In this document: positions 34,297 to 42,966 of the stretch, in pieces
Numbering within the stretch: position 1 is the stretch's first letter
How the letters are laid out: every line of letters begins with the position of its first letter
Source: Arthrobacter sp. RIT-PI-e
GTDB taxonomy: Bacteria; Actinomycetota; Actinomycetes; Actinomycetales; Micrococcaceae
Assembly (NCBI RefSeq): GCF_001187915.1
Contig: NZ_LGIU01000033.1
Location: 1 to 64,000, forward strand
Reading direction: 5' to 3'
Length of the DNA stretch: 64,000 nucleotides
Translations under genes and position numbers: made by a program
Notes under the pieces: model-generated
What the model saw: only the letters and a program-made list of their open reading frames with translations
The model's database searches: none
Told to the model about the DNA's origin: nothing

Positions 34297-35681
34297 GCAG
34301 GCAGATCCACTTCAACGGGTTCGAGATGAACACCGTGAGCCACATCAACCACGGCCTGTGGCGGCACCCGCAGAACCGGCGCACCGAGTACACGGACCTC
34401 GAGTACTGGACGGACACCGCGAAGCTCCTGGAGCGCGGCCTGTTCGACGCCGTCTTCCTCGCCGACGTGGTGGGCACCTACGACACCTACGGCGGCAGCC
34501 GGGACCACGCCGTCGAACGCGGTCTGCAGGTGCCCAACAACGATCCCTACCTCCTGGTCCCGGCGATGGCCGCGGTGACCGAGCACCTCGGGTTCGCCGT
34601 CACGTTCTCCACCACCTACGAGCCTCCCTTCGGCAACGCCCGCCGGCTCAGCACCCTGGACCACCTCACCAAGGGCCGGATCGCGTGGAACGTGGTCACC
34701 GGGTACCTGCCCGACGCCGCCCGGAACTTCGGGCTCGGCGAGCACGTCCGGCACGACGACCGCTACGACATCGCCGAGGAGTTCCTCGAGGTCTCCTACA
34801 AGCTGTGGGAGGGCTCCTGGGACGCCGGCGCCGTGGTCCGCGACGCCGGACGCGGCGTGTACACGGAGGCGTCCGGCGTCCACGAGATCGGGCACCGCGG
34901 CCGGTTCTTCACCGTAAACGGTCCGCACCTGTCCGAGCCGTCCCTGCAGCGCACCCCGGTGATCTACCAGGCCGGGTCCTCGGGCCGCGGCAAGGACTTC
35001 GCGGCGCAGCACGCCGAAGCGGTGTTCGTGCGCTCGCAGACCGTGGCACAGGTGGCCGCCGACGTCGCTGATCTCCGCGAGCGCACCGAGGCCGCAGGCC
35101 GCGGTCGGCATGCCGTGCGGGTCCTGGCAGGGCTGAACCTGGTGCTCGGTGAGACCGAGGCCGAGGTGGCCCGCAAGGTTCAGGAGGTGGTGCGGCTGCG
35201 CGACGTCGAGGGGCACCTGGTGCACTTCGGGGGCAGCTCCGGGATCGATCTGCGCTCGGCGGAGACGGACGAGTACCTCCAGTACGTGGGCCGGGACCAC
35301 TCCGAGTCCATGGAGGCCGAGTTCACCCGCGGACCGAATCGCAAGAAGGCCCACGAGATCATCGACACCCTCTCCGATCCGCGCAACAGCGAGTTCTTCG
35401 TCGCCGGGACGCCGGAGCAGGTGGCCGACCGCATCGAGGAGATCGTGGACGCCACGGACCTCGACGGCTTCAACATCGTGCAGTTCACCTCGCCGGAGAC
35501 CTTCACCGACGTCGTCGAGCTCCTCGTCCCCGAGCTGCAGCGGCGCGGACGCTACCGCCGCTCCTACACCGAGCGGACCCTGCGCGAGCGGCTCTTCCCC
35601 GGCGCCGGCCCGCTCCTGCCGGACACCCACCCCGGTGCCGCGTACCGCGGGGCGTTCTCCCGGCAGGAGTCCACCGTATGA
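34293..35681 (+). CDS. LLM flavin monooxygenase, NtaA/SnaA/DszA family
   Basis: This 462-aa FMNH2-dependent luciferase-like monooxygenase opens QIHFNGFEMNTVSHINHGLW. It has the family blocks GLFDAVFLADVVGTYD, RLSTLDHLTKGRIAWNVVTG, RTPVIYQAGSSGRGKDFAA and DLDGFNIVQFTSPETF. Relatives open sulfones (DszA), nitrilotriacetate or sulfonates, and need a separate flavin reductase, which is not present here. Position in a SAM-riboswitch operon points to C-S bond cleavage for sulfur supply. It is a paralogue of the protein at 41509-42897. Confidence 0.88.
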   Translation: MSRQIHFNGFEMNTVSHINHGLWRHPQNRRTEYTDLEYWTDTAKLLERGLFDAVFLADVVGTYDTYGGSRDHAVERGLQVPNNDPYLLVPAMAAVTEHLGFAVTFSTTYEPPFGNARRLSTLDHLTKGRIAWNVVTGYLPDAARNFGLGEHVRHDDRYDIAEEFLEVSYKLWEGSWDAGAVVRDAGRGVYTEASGVHEIGHRGRFFTVNGPHLSEPSLQRTPVIYQAGSSGRGKDFAAQHAEAVFVRSQTVAQVAADVADLRERTEAAGRGRHAVRVLAGLNLVLGETEAEVARKVQEVVRLRDVEGHLVHFGGSSGIDLRSAETDEYLQYVGRDHSESMEAEFTRGPNRKKAHEIIDTLSDPRNSEFFVAGTPEQVADRIEEIVDATDLDGFNIVQFTSPETFTDVVELLVPELQRRGRYRRSYTERTLRERLFPGAGPLLPDTHPGAAYRGAFSRQESTV

Positions 35682-35724
35682 ACCGCTCCGCGCACCCCCG
35701 CCGACTCTCGGAAGGACCTACGTC

Positions 35725-36954
35725 ATGACCGTCGAGACCCTGCCCGCCCCCAGCTACACCGAGCTCGCCGCGCGCTTCCGGCCCCTGTTGGAGGACATCC
35801 CCGCCGGCGCCGCGGAGCGCGAGAGCGACCGGGTGCTGCTGCACCGCGCGGTCCGGCAGCTGGCCGACTCCGGGTTCACGGCCCTCCGCGTCCCCCGGGA
35901 GTACGGCGGCGGCGGGGTCAGCGCCCCGGTGTTCTTCCGCCTGTTCGTGGAGCTCGCCGCGGCGGAGTCCAACTTGGCGCAGGCCCTGCGCTGCCACGTG
36001 GCCTTCGTGGAGGACCGCCTCCACGCGGACGACGCCGAGTGGCTGGGCCGCGTGGCCGCCGGCGGCGTGCTGGGCAACGCGTGGACGGAGACCGGACCGG
36101 GGACGGTCGGCTCCGTGGGCACCACCATCACGCGCGACGGCGCGGACTACCGGGTGAACGGCACCAAGTACTACACCACGGGCAGCCTCTACGCCGACTG
36201 GATCCAGACCGGCGCGCGCACCGAGGACGGCGTGGACCTACTGGCCATCGTGCGCCGGGACGCCCCCGGCGTCGAGGTGGTCGACGACTGGGACGGGTTC
36301 GGGCAGCGCCTCGCCGCCAGCGGCACCACGGTGTTCCGGGACGTCGCCGTGCCGGTGGCCGACGTCCTCGTCAAGGCGGACCGCCCCGCGTACACCACCG
36401 GCGTGTACCAGCTGATCCACGTGGCGACGCTCGCCGGCATAGCCCGCGCCGCCGTCCGGGACGTGGCCGCCGAAGTCCGCGGGCGCACACGCACCTTCAG
36501 CCACGCGAACAGGAGCAGACCGGCCGACGACGTCCAGGTGCAGCAGGTGGTGGGAGAGGTCTCGGCGCTCGCCTTCTCCGCCGAGGCCGCTGCGCTGCGG
36601 GTGGCCGAGCTGGTGCAGGAGGCGTACGAGGCGCATCTCGCACTACCGGAGGCCGGGGCGGCCGAGGCCGCGGTGGCCGTGGAGTTCGCCTCCTCGCAGG
36701 CGCAGATCGTGGTGACGGAGCAGGTGCAGCGCGCCGCGTCCCTGCTCTTCGATGCGGTCGGCGCCTCCTCCACCCGGCGGGGCCTGCAGCTGGACCGGCA
36801 CTGGCGGAACGCCCGCACCATCTCCTCCCACAACCCCGTGATCTACAAGTCGCGGATCGTGGGCGACTGGGAGGTCAACGGGACGGTGCCGGAGTTCGCA
36901 TGGCGCTCGGGCACCGCCGTGGGGACGGCGACCGAGCCCGGCCGGGCCGTCTAG
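35725..36954 (+). CDS. SfnB/DszC-type acyl-CoA-dehydrogenase-like flavin oxygenase
   Basis: This 409-aa protein has the acyl-CoA dehydrogenase fold: LADSGFTALRVPREYGGGG, NAWTETGPGTVGSVGTTI, VNGTKYYTTGSLYADWI and a helical C-terminus with HWRNARTISSHNPVIYKSR. The catalytic Glu of true acyl-CoA dehydrogenases is not evident. The HNPVxxK ending matches the SfnB/DszC group of sulfur-acquisition oxygenases. It probably oxidises the sulfur of the imported compound before the DszA-like step. GAAGGA precedes the ATG at 35725. Its TAG overlaps the TAG of the convergent nitrilase gene. Confidence 0.85.
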   Translation: MTVETLPAPSYTELAARFRPLLEDIPAGAAERESDRVLLHRAVRQLADSGFTALRVPREYGGGGVSAPVFFRLFVELAAAESNLAQALRCHVAFVEDRLHADDAEWLGRVAAGGVLGNAWTETGPGTVGSVGTTITRDGADYRVNGTKYYTTGSLYADWIQTGARTEDGVDLLAIVRRDAPGVEVVDDWDGFGQRLAASGTTVFRDVAVPVADVLVKADRPAYTTGVYQLIHVATLAGIARAAVRDVAAEVRGRTRTFSHANRSRPADDVQVQQVVGEVSALAFSAEAAALRVAELVQEAYEAHLALPEAGAAEAAVAVEFASSQAQIVVTEQVQRAASLLFDAVGASSTRRGLQLDRHWRNARTISSHNPVIYKSRIVGDWEVNGTVPEFAWRSGTAVGTATEPGRAV

Positions 36955-37745
36955 AAGGTCCTGGCGTTGGCCAGCACCGGCAGTGTGCAGCGGGCGGAGG
37001 CAACCTCCCGCGGGTCGATCTCCACGAACTCGAGTGCCGGCTCCGGGCCGAGTTCGAGGAGAACGCGCCCGAGCGGTGAGACGACGGTGCTGTGCCCCAC
37101 GCCCGTGGGTGCCGTTCCTCCGGCGGGGATGCCGCTGCTCGCCGGGTCCGCCTGACCGCAGGCGAGGAGGAAGGTGGTGCTGTCCAGTGCCCGGGCCCGC
37201 GCCAGGAGCGACCACTGGTCGATCTTGCCCTCCCCCGCGCCCCAGGAGGCGCAGACGATGTTGAGCTGCGCACCCCGGGCCGCGTTCGCGGCGAACAGGG
37301 CGGGGAAGCGGATGTCGTAGCAGGTGGCCAGGCCGATCCCCACTCCGTCCACCTCGAAGGTGACCGGCTGCGTGCCGGGTTCCACGCCGTCCGATTCGCG
37401 GTAGCCGAAAGCGTCGAACAGGTGGACCTTGTCATAGCTCGTGTCCACCCCGGGCCCGGTGACCAGCAGCGTGTTCTTCACGCGCCCTCCACTGCCCGGC
37501 GTGAACATCCCGACGACGACGACGATCCCGAGGTCCCCGGCGACCTCGCGGACGCGGGTGGCCCACGGGCCGTCCAGCGGTTCGACGACGGCCCCGAGGT
37601 CGTTGCCGAACGCGCACATGCTCGCCTCCGGGAACACGACGACGTCGGCACCTCCCCCGGCCGCCCGTCGGGTCAGTTCCTCGACCGCACGCAGATTCGT
37701 CTCGGGCTCGGAACCGCTGGTCAGTTGTGCGATGGCGACGCGCAT
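36951..37745 (-). CDS. Carbon-nitrogen hydrolase (nitrilase superfamily)
   Basis: This 264-aa enzyme has the Glu-Lys-Cys triad visible as VVFPEAS (Glu40), YDKVHLFD (Lys106) and TCYDIRFP (Cys142). The order and length fit omega-amidase/Nit2-like or deaminated-glutathione amidase branches. It diverges from a GntR-type regulator, with which it shares a 33-bp promoter gap. It likely hydrolyses a small amide taken up by the MFS transporter nearby; the substrate is unknown. Stop codons of this gene and the convergent SfnB-like gene overlap within CTAG. Confidence 0.88.
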   Translation of the reverse strand: MRVAIAQLTSGSEPETNLRAVEELTRRAAGGGADVVVFPEASMCAFGNDLGAVVEPLDGPWATRVREVAGDLGIVVVVGMFTPGSGGRVKNTLLVTGPGVDTSYDKVHLFDAFGYRESDGVEPGTQPVTFEVDGVGIGLATCYDIRFPALFAANAARGAQLNIVCASWGAGEGKIDQWSLLARARALDSTTFLLACGQADPASSGIPAGGTAPTGVGHSTVVSPLGRVLLELGPEPALEFVEIDPREVASARCTLPVLANARTF

Positions 37746-37763
37746 GGGGTCACTCCTTTTTCG

Positions 37764-37773
37764 TTGTATACCT
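37764..37773. promoter_or_regulatory. Candidate GntR/FCD operator 1
   Basis: TTGTATACCT lies between the nitrilase and GntR starts. It shares the GTATAC core with a perfect palindrome at 39880-39889. The placement suggests autoregulation plus control of the nitrilase gene. Confidence 0.45.
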
Positions 37774-37778
37774 GAAGT

Positions 37779-38426
37779 ATGGGAAAAACAGCGGGCGCCG
37801 CACTCTCCGGCCGCGAGAAGGCGTACGCCTATCTGCGCGAGAACGTGCTGACGGACGCGTCGATGCAGGGGCGGTTCCTGAACGAGCAGGCACTCGCCGA
37901 GCGGATCGGGGTGTCGCGCACACCGATCCGGGAGGCGTTCCTGCTGCTGGTGGCCGACGGGCTGGTGGAGCTGATCCCTCAGCGAGGAGCGTACATACCC
38001 GTGGTGTCGGCCAGGCAGATCTCGGAGCTGATGGATCTGCGCGGGGTGATCGAGAGCCACGCGGCGAGGGCCAGCATCGCGGCCGGCCAGCCCCCGCTGG
38101 CCGGGATGCAGCACATCCTCGCCCAGCAGGCCGCGCTGCCCGATCCCCTCACGGGTTCCGCGGTCAAGGAGTTCATCCGGCTGGATGCCCTCTTCCACCA
38201 GGAACTGGTGGACGCCGCCCGGAACGAGCTGATGTCCCAGACGTACCGGAAGCTGCAGGTCCGCCAGGTGCTGGTGGGGGTCGAGGCCCTGATCAAGGTG
38301 GAGGGGCGGCGTGAGCAGGTGTGCGCCGAGCACCAACGCATCATCGACGCCCTGGCGGACGGTGACGCCGACGCCGCCATCCACGAGCACCTGGCCGTGA
38401 CCCGGGACATCCTGCTCCGCACCTGA
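37779..38426 (+). CDS. GntR family regulator, FCD (FadR-type) effector domain
   Basis: This 215-aa regulator has a winged helix at about 10-75 with LNEQALAERIGVSRTPIREA and LVELIPQRGAYIPVV. A helical FCD domain spans about 85-210 (LMDLRGVIESHAARA, DALFHQELVDAARNELM, EHQRIIDALADGDADAAIHEH) that binds a small carboxylate, often via a metal. It probably controls the nitrilase, MFS and DUF2848 genes around it. It starts 33 bp from the divergent nitrilase and converges on the MFS gene. Confidence 0.88.
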   Translation: MGKTAGAALSGREKAYAYLRENVLTDASMQGRFLNEQALAERIGVSRTPIREAFLLLVADGLVELIPQRGAYIPVVSARQISELMDLRGVIESHAARASIAAGQPPLAGMQHILAQQAALPDPLTGSAVKEFIRLDALFHQELVDAARNELMSQTYRKLQVRQVLVGVEALIKVEGRREQVCAEHQRIIDALADGDADAAIHEHLAVTRDILLRT

Positions 38427-38429
38427 CGC

Positions 38430-38445
38430 CCGCGTACGGACGCGG
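38430..38445. terminator. Short hairpin between convergent GntR and MFS genes
   Basis: CCGCGT and ACGCGG pair around the loop ACGG in the 48-bp gap between the two stop codons. It is weak as a terminator on its own. Confidence 0.35.
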
Positions 38446-38474
38446 CTCCCCGGGTGCGGAGCAGGACCTACGGC

Positions 38475-39833
38475 TCAGGCCTTCGTACCCTCGAGCAGCA
38501 GCCGGTAGTCGTCGTCCTCCGTGGCGTGCGGATCGCGCCCCAGGGAGAGGCCGATCAGGGTCACCACGGCGGCCACCGCGACGTAGACGGCCACGGGGAC
38601 CCAGCTGTCGAAGTTGCTCAGCAGCACGGTGAACATCAGCGGTGCGATCGCCCCGCCGATCACCCCCGCGAAGGTGTAGGCCAGGGAACTCCCGGTGGCA
38701 CGCAGCCGCGGCGAGAACTGCTCCACGATGAACGCGGCCTGCGGTCCGTACATGAACGAGTGGCAGGCGAGCCCCAGCACGATGCCGAGGATGAGCAGGA
38801 ACTGGTTGTCGCCGTCGAGCAGGGCGAAGAAGACGAACGACCACAGGCCACCGCACACCGCCGCGATCCCGTAGACGAGCCGCCGGTTGATGCGGTCCGA
38901 GACCGCCCCGGCGAGCGGGATGAGGAAGAGCTGGAACCCCGAGCCGATCAGCACGGCGGTGAGCACCTCGCTGCGCTCGAAGCCCAGTACCTGGATGCCG
39001 TAGGTGAGGGTGAACACCGTGAACAGCGCGTACAGCACGTCCGGTCCCACCCGCGAGAGGATGGCCGCGATCAAGGGGCGCAGCTCGGTGGCGAGGATCT
39101 CCTTGATGGGCGCTTCCGGGCGGTCGCCGTGCGCCTCGATGGCCTTGAAGATCGGGGTGTCCTCCAGCTTCAGCCGGATCCAGAGACCGAAGCCCACGAG
39201 CAGTGCGGAGGCCAGGAAGGCGATGCGCCAGCCGAAGTCGAGGAACTGGTCCTCGGAGAGGACCACGGTGAGGACGGCGAGCGCGCCGTTGGCGAGGAGG
39301 TTGCCGGCCGGCGGTCCCACCTGGGCCGCCGAGGCCCAGAAGCCGCGCTTCTGGGGATCGCCGTACTCACTGGAGAGCAGCACGGCCCCTCCCCACTCGC
39401 CGCCCACGCCCACGCCCTGGGCGAAGCGCAGGACCACGAGGATGATCGGCGCTGCGATGCCGATCGTGGCGTAGCCCGGGAGCAGACCGATCAGCACCGT
39501 CGCGACCCCGATGATCATCAGGGTGATGACGAGGATCTTCTTGCGGCCGATCCTGTCCCCGAGCCGGCCGAAGACGATCCCGCCGACGGGGCGGGAGAGG
39601 TACCCGACGGCGTAGGTGGAGAACGCCAGGATGGTGCCGGTCAGCGGGTCCGATGCCGGGAAGAAGATGATCGGGAAGATCACCGCCGCGGCGACGGAGT
39701 AGACGGCGAAGTCGTACCACTCGAGTGCGGTGCCGGTGAGGCTGGCGGCGAAGGCCTTGTAGAGGCCCGGAGGACGGACCGGTGTATCGCTGGGGGGTGC
39801 AGGAGTCCCTGCTGTTCCCGGGCTGTGCGCCAT
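38475..39833 (-). CDS. MFS transporter, metabolite:H+ symporter family
   Basis: This 452-aa 12-helix permease carries the MHS/ShiA-type signature GTALEWYDFAVYSVAAAVIF in helix 1. The MFS loop GRLGDRIGRKKILVIT and helix 4-5 RFAQGVGVGGEWGGAVLLSSE are also present. MHS carriers import small carboxylates such as shikimate, proline/betaine or ketoglutarate. It lies between the GntR gene and the DUF2848 gene; a GTATAC palindrome stands in its promoter. It likely imports the substrate of the nitrilase/DUF2848 pathway. Confidence 0.9.
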   Translation of the reverse strand: MAHSPGTAGTPAPPSDTPVRPPGLYKAFAASLTGTALEWYDFAVYSVAAAVIFPIIFFPASDPLTGTILAFSTYAVGYLSRPVGGIVFGRLGDRIGRKKILVITLMIIGVATVLIGLLPGYATIGIAAPIILVVLRFAQGVGVGGEWGGAVLLSSEYGDPQKRGFWASAAQVGPPAGNLLANGALAVLTVVLSEDQFLDFGWRIAFLASALLVGFGLWIRLKLEDTPIFKAIEAHGDRPEAPIKEILATELRPLIAAILSRVGPDVLYALFTVFTLTYGIQVLGFERSEVLTAVLIGSGFQLFLIPLAGAVSDRINRRLVYGIAAVCGGLWSFVFFALLDGDNQFLLILGIVLGLACHSFMYGPQAAFIVEQFSPRLRATGSSLAYTFAGVIGGAIAPLMFTVLLSNFDSWVPVAVYVAVAAVVTLIGLSLGRDPHATEDDDYRLLLEGTKA

Positions 39834-39879
39834 CGTGAGCTCCGATCTCGAGAGGTGATTCGCGCCACAGTGGCGTTAG

Positions 39880-39889
39880 ATGTATACAT
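39880..39889. promoter_or_regulatory. Candidate GntR/FCD operator 2
   Basis: ATGTATACAT is a perfect 10-bp palindrome, followed at 39893-39900 by the half-site GCATACAT. It lies in the divergent region of the MFS and DUF2848 genes. It shares TGTATAC with the site before the GntR gene 2.1 kb away. Confidence 0.5.
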
Positions 39890-39965
39890 TACGCATACAT
39901 ATTGTAGATTGGCGACCACTTCGGTTTCCGGAATGTAAAACCTCGCCCCGACAGAAGGACGAACC

Positions 39966-40649
39966 ATGACGAACCTCACTTTCGACCTGCCCGATGGCTC
40001 ATCACAGGACGTGCAGGTGATCCGACTGCTCAATGCCGGTTACGCGGGCCGCGAGCAGGACGAGGTCCAGGCCCACATCGCCGAGCTCGCAGAGCTCGGT
40101 GTCCCCGGTCCGTCCACCACCCCCGCGCTCTACCCCGTCTCGCCCTACCTGGCGCAGCAGACCGGCGAGGTCAGCGTCCAGCACGGCCGGACCTCGGGCG
40201 AGGCCGAATGGGCCCTCGTCATCACGGAGCAGGGCGTCCTGCTCACCGTGGCGTGCGACCACACCGACCGCGCCCTCGAGGTCCACGGTGTGGCCTGGAG
40301 CAAGAACGCGAGTCCCGACGTGCTGGGACGGCAGGCCTGGCGGCTGGAGGACGTCCGCGACCACCTCGACGAGATCACACTGCGGGGGTGGGTGCAGGCC
40401 GACGCCGGGGAGCAGCTCATCCAGGACAGCACGCTCGGCGCACTGCTCTCGCCCGACTACTGGCTGGACGTGCTGAAGGAGATGGGCCTGCACGAGCCGG
40501 GGACGGTGCTGATCTCCGGCACCGTGGCCATGATCCACGGCGTGGACCAGTTCGCTCCGGCCTGGCGCGCCGAGATCGCCGATCCCACCACGGACCTCTC
40601 GATCGAGGTGCGGTACGACGTCGTCCCCATGCCCGAGCCGATCGGCTAG
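39966..40649 (+). CDS. DUF2848 (fumarylacetoacetase-like) family protein
   Basis: This 227-aa protein shows DUF2848 features: RLLNAGYAGREQDEVQAHIA, VPGPSTTPALYPVSPYL, SGEAEWALV, VACDHTDRALEVHGVAWSKN and the C-terminal LISGTVAMIHG. The fold is related to fumarylacetoacetate hydrolase/hydratases, but activity is not established. Divergent from the MFS gene and probably in the same GntR regulon as the nitrilase. A strong hairpin follows. Confidence 0.82.
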   Translation: MTNLTFDLPDGSSQDVQVIRLLNAGYAGREQDEVQAHIAELAELGVPGPSTTPALYPVSPYLAQQTGEVSVQHGRTSGEAEWALVITEQGVLLTVACDHTDRALEVHGVAWSKNASPDVLGRQAWRLEDVRDHLDEITLRGWVQADAGEQLIQDSTLGALLSPDYWLDVLKEMGLHEPGTVLISGTVAMIHGVDQFAPAWRAEIADPTTDLSIEVRYDVVPMPEPIG

Positions 40650-40664
40650 GGCTCCCGGCACGGA

Positions 40665-40699
40665 GAAGGCGGCGCCCCCGGTGCGGGGGCGCCGCCTTC
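40665..40699. terminator. Bidirectional terminator
   Basis: A perfect 16-bp stem (GAAGGCGGCGCCCCCG and complement) with a 3-nt loop GTG lies between the convergent DUF2848 and NAD(P)-binding protein genes. Confidence 0.85.
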
Positions 40700-40715
40700 C
40701 GTGGTGCCGGGTGTA

Positions 40716-41369
40716 CTACAGGGAGGCGTCGATCGCCTCGGCGATCGGGGTGTCCCCGGTGTTGAACTGGATGGTCCTGTCCACGGTGCCGAGATCGGCG
40801 AGCACGACGGCGGCCACGTGGGCCACGTCCTCACGGGACACGGAGTCCTGCTGCGGCTCGTCCGACACCTCGATCTTCCCGGTACCGGGATCCGTGGTGA
40901 GCGAACCGGGGCCGAGGATGGTCCAGGCGAGCTTCGAGTTGCGCAGGTGCTCGTCGGCCGCGGCCTTGGACTCCGCGTAGTGGAAGAAGCCGTTGTCCTC
41001 GGGCACCCCGTGGTCCTTGCCCGCACCGAGGTAGGACACCATGACGTAGCGTCCCACGGAGGCCTGCTCGGCGGCATCCATGGAGCGGATCGCGGCGTCC
41101 CGGTCCACGGCGTAGGTGGCCTCGGGGCTGCTGCCGCCGGACCCGGCGGACCACACCACGGCGTCGTGCCCGCGGAACACGTCCGCCATGTCCTCCACCG
41201 AGAGGTCGGACACGTCGGCGACCACGGGGGTGGCACCGGCCTGCTCCACGTCGGCCGCGTGGTCGGCGTTGCGGAAGATCGAGCTGACGTGGTGGCCCTG
41301 GCCGGTGAGGATCCTCGTGAGGTGCAGCGCTACTTTTCCGTGCCCACCGATGATGGCTACGCGTGACAT
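40716..41369 (-). CDS. NAD(P)-binding atypical SDR / NmrA-like protein
   Basis: This 217-aa protein opens with the nucleotide loop VAIIGGHGKVALHLTRIL (GGHGKV) and has the atypical-SDR blocks GHDAVVWSAGSGG and YAESKAAADEHLRNS. It ends with the LGPGSLTTDPGTG segment typical of YwnB/YhfK-like reductases. Substrate unknown. It is monocistronic. Confidence 0.82.
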   Translation of the reverse strand: MSRVAIIGGHGKVALHLTRILTGQGHHVSSIFRNADHAADVEQAGATPVVADVSDLSVEDMADVFRGHDAVVWSAGSGGSSPEATYAVDRDAAIRSMDAAEQASVGRYVMVSYLGAGKDHGVPEDNGFFHYAESKAAADEHLRNSKLAWTILGPGSLTTDPGTGKIEVSDEPQQDSVSREDVAHVAAVVLADLGTVDRTIQFNTGDTPIAEAIDASL

Positions 41370-41508
41370 GGGAACTCCTTCTCGTTGACTTCCGTCGGGT
41401 GAACGCCCTGTCCCCGACGCTAGTCCTCACCTCCGGCCCCCGCCACCGGTTCGCGCCGGTTCAGCCGCGAGCGCACCCCTATTCCGGGATACGGGTCACA
41501 CCTTCGTC

Positions 41509-42897
41509 TCAGGGCCGGACGGCCTGGAGCCGGTAGTGCGCGCCGCGGTGCTCCTCGGGCAGCCGGTCGCCTCGGCCGAACAGTTTCTGCCGCAGCGTCC
41601 CCTCCGCGTACACGGTCGGGTAGGCGCCACGCCGCTGCAGTTCCGGGACCACGTGCGTGATGACGTCCTCGAAGGAGCCGGGCGTGATCGCGTAGGCGAG
41701 GTTGAAGCCGTCCACGTCGGTCTCCTGGACCCAGGCCTGGAGCTCGTCGGCCACCTGCGCACCGGAACCCACGATCCGCGGGCCGAGACCGCCGATACCC
41801 GCCCACTCGGCGATGTCGCGCACGGTCCAGGGCTCGCCGTCGTCGTTCACCTTCTGGAAGTTGGCCACCGCCGAGTGGATGGCGTTGGACTCCACGTTGC
41901 CGAGCGGCTCGTCCGGGCCGTACGCGGAGAGGTCCACCCCGAACCAGCCGGACACCAGCACCAGTGCGCCCTCGTAGCTGACGTACCGCTGGTAGTCCTC
42001 GTGCTTGGCGCGGGCCTTCTCCTCGGTCTCGTCCGTGATGACGGTCAGCAGCGTATAGATGCGCACCGAGTACCGGTCGCGGCCCTCGGCCTCGACGGCG
42101 TCGCGGATCCGTGTGACCACGTCCTTCAGGATCTCCTTCGTGGGCGCCCCGACGAACCCCGCCTCGGCGTTGCCGGCGGCGAGGGCCACGCCGCGGGGGG
42201 CGGCACCCGCCTGGAAGATCACCGGCGTGCGCTGCGGGGACGGCTCGCTGAGATGGATGCCGGGCACCGTGAAATACGTGCCGCTGTGCTCGATGTCGTG
42301 GACCTTCGCCGGGTCGGTGAACACCCCGGTCCCGCGGTCCCGGACGACGGCGTCGTCCTCCCAGGAGCCCTCGAGCAGCTTGTAGAGCACCTCGAGGTAC
42401 TCGTCCGCGTGGTCGTAGCGGGCATCGTGCTCCAGCTGGTCCGCGCTGCCCATGTTCCGGGCGGCGGAGGGCAGGTAGCCGGTCACCACGTTCCAGCCCA
42501 CGCGCCCGTTCGTGAGGTGGTCCAGGGTGGAGAGCCGCCGCGCGAACGGGTAGGGGTGCTCGTAGGCCGTACCGGCCGTGACGCCGAAGCCGAGGTGCTC
42601 GGTCACCAGCGCCATGGCCGAGACCAGCAGGAACGGGTCGTTGACCGGGGTCTGCGTGCCCTGCCGGAGGGTGGCCTCGTTGGAGCCGCCGTAGACGTCG
42701 TAGGTGCCGAGGACGTCCGCGATGAACAGGCCGTCGAACAGTCCCCGCTCCAGGGTCCGCGCGAGATCTGCCCAGTAGCGCAGATCCGTGTACCGCTCGG
42801 ACCGGTCCTCGGGATGACGCCAGAGACCGGGCGACTGGTGTCCCACGCAGTTCATGTCGAACGCGTTGAACCGGATACGGCGGGGTGCGGTGGTCAT
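41509..42897 (-). CDS. LLM flavin monooxygenase, NtaA/SnaA/DszA family (SAM-IV controlled)
   Basis: This 462-aa protein is the same length as, and a clear paralogue of, the protein at 34293-35681. Shared blocks include FNAFDMNCVGHQSPGLWRHP, GLFDGLFIADVLGTYD, RLSTLDHLTNGRVGWNVVTG and RTPVIFQAGAAPRGVALAA. The start at 42897 follows GAGGAGAGGA; the frame extends 18 codons upstream without a ribosome-binding site. It stands alone behind a SAM-IV riboswitch, so it probably cleaves an organosulfur compound when SAM is short. The substrate is likely different from that of its paralogue. No flavin reductase partner is adjacent. Confidence 0.88.
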   Translation of the reverse strand: MTTAPRRIRFNAFDMNCVGHQSPGLWRHPEDRSERYTDLRYWADLARTLERGLFDGLFIADVLGTYDVYGGSNEATLRQGTQTPVNDPFLLVSAMALVTEHLGFGVTAGTAYEHPYPFARRLSTLDHLTNGRVGWNVVTGYLPSAARNMGSADQLEHDARYDHADEYLEVLYKLLEGSWEDDAVVRDRGTGVFTDPAKVHDIEHSGTYFTVPGIHLSEPSPQRTPVIFQAGAAPRGVALAAGNAEAGFVGAPTKEILKDVVTRIRDAVEAEGRDRYSVRIYTLLTVITDETEEKARAKHEDYQRYVSYEGALVLVSGWFGVDLSAYGPDEPLGNVESNAIHSAVANFQKVNDDGEPWTVRDIAEWAGIGGLGPRIVGSGAQVADELQAWVQETDVDGFNLAYAITPGSFEDVITHVVPELQRRGAYPTVYAEGTLRQKLFGRGDRLPEEHRGAHYRLQAVRP

Positions 42898-42966
42898 GGG
42901 GATCCTCTCCTCGGGGCACCGCCCTGGAGGAAGCGCCGTACTTGCCCGCACCGTCGGTGCGTGGCC

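Noticed and set aside
34293-36954. A dibenzothiophene dszABC operon
   Set aside because: A DszA-like and a DszC-like protein are present but DszB is missing and the importer is oligopeptide-type, so a specific desulfurisation substrate cannot be claimed.
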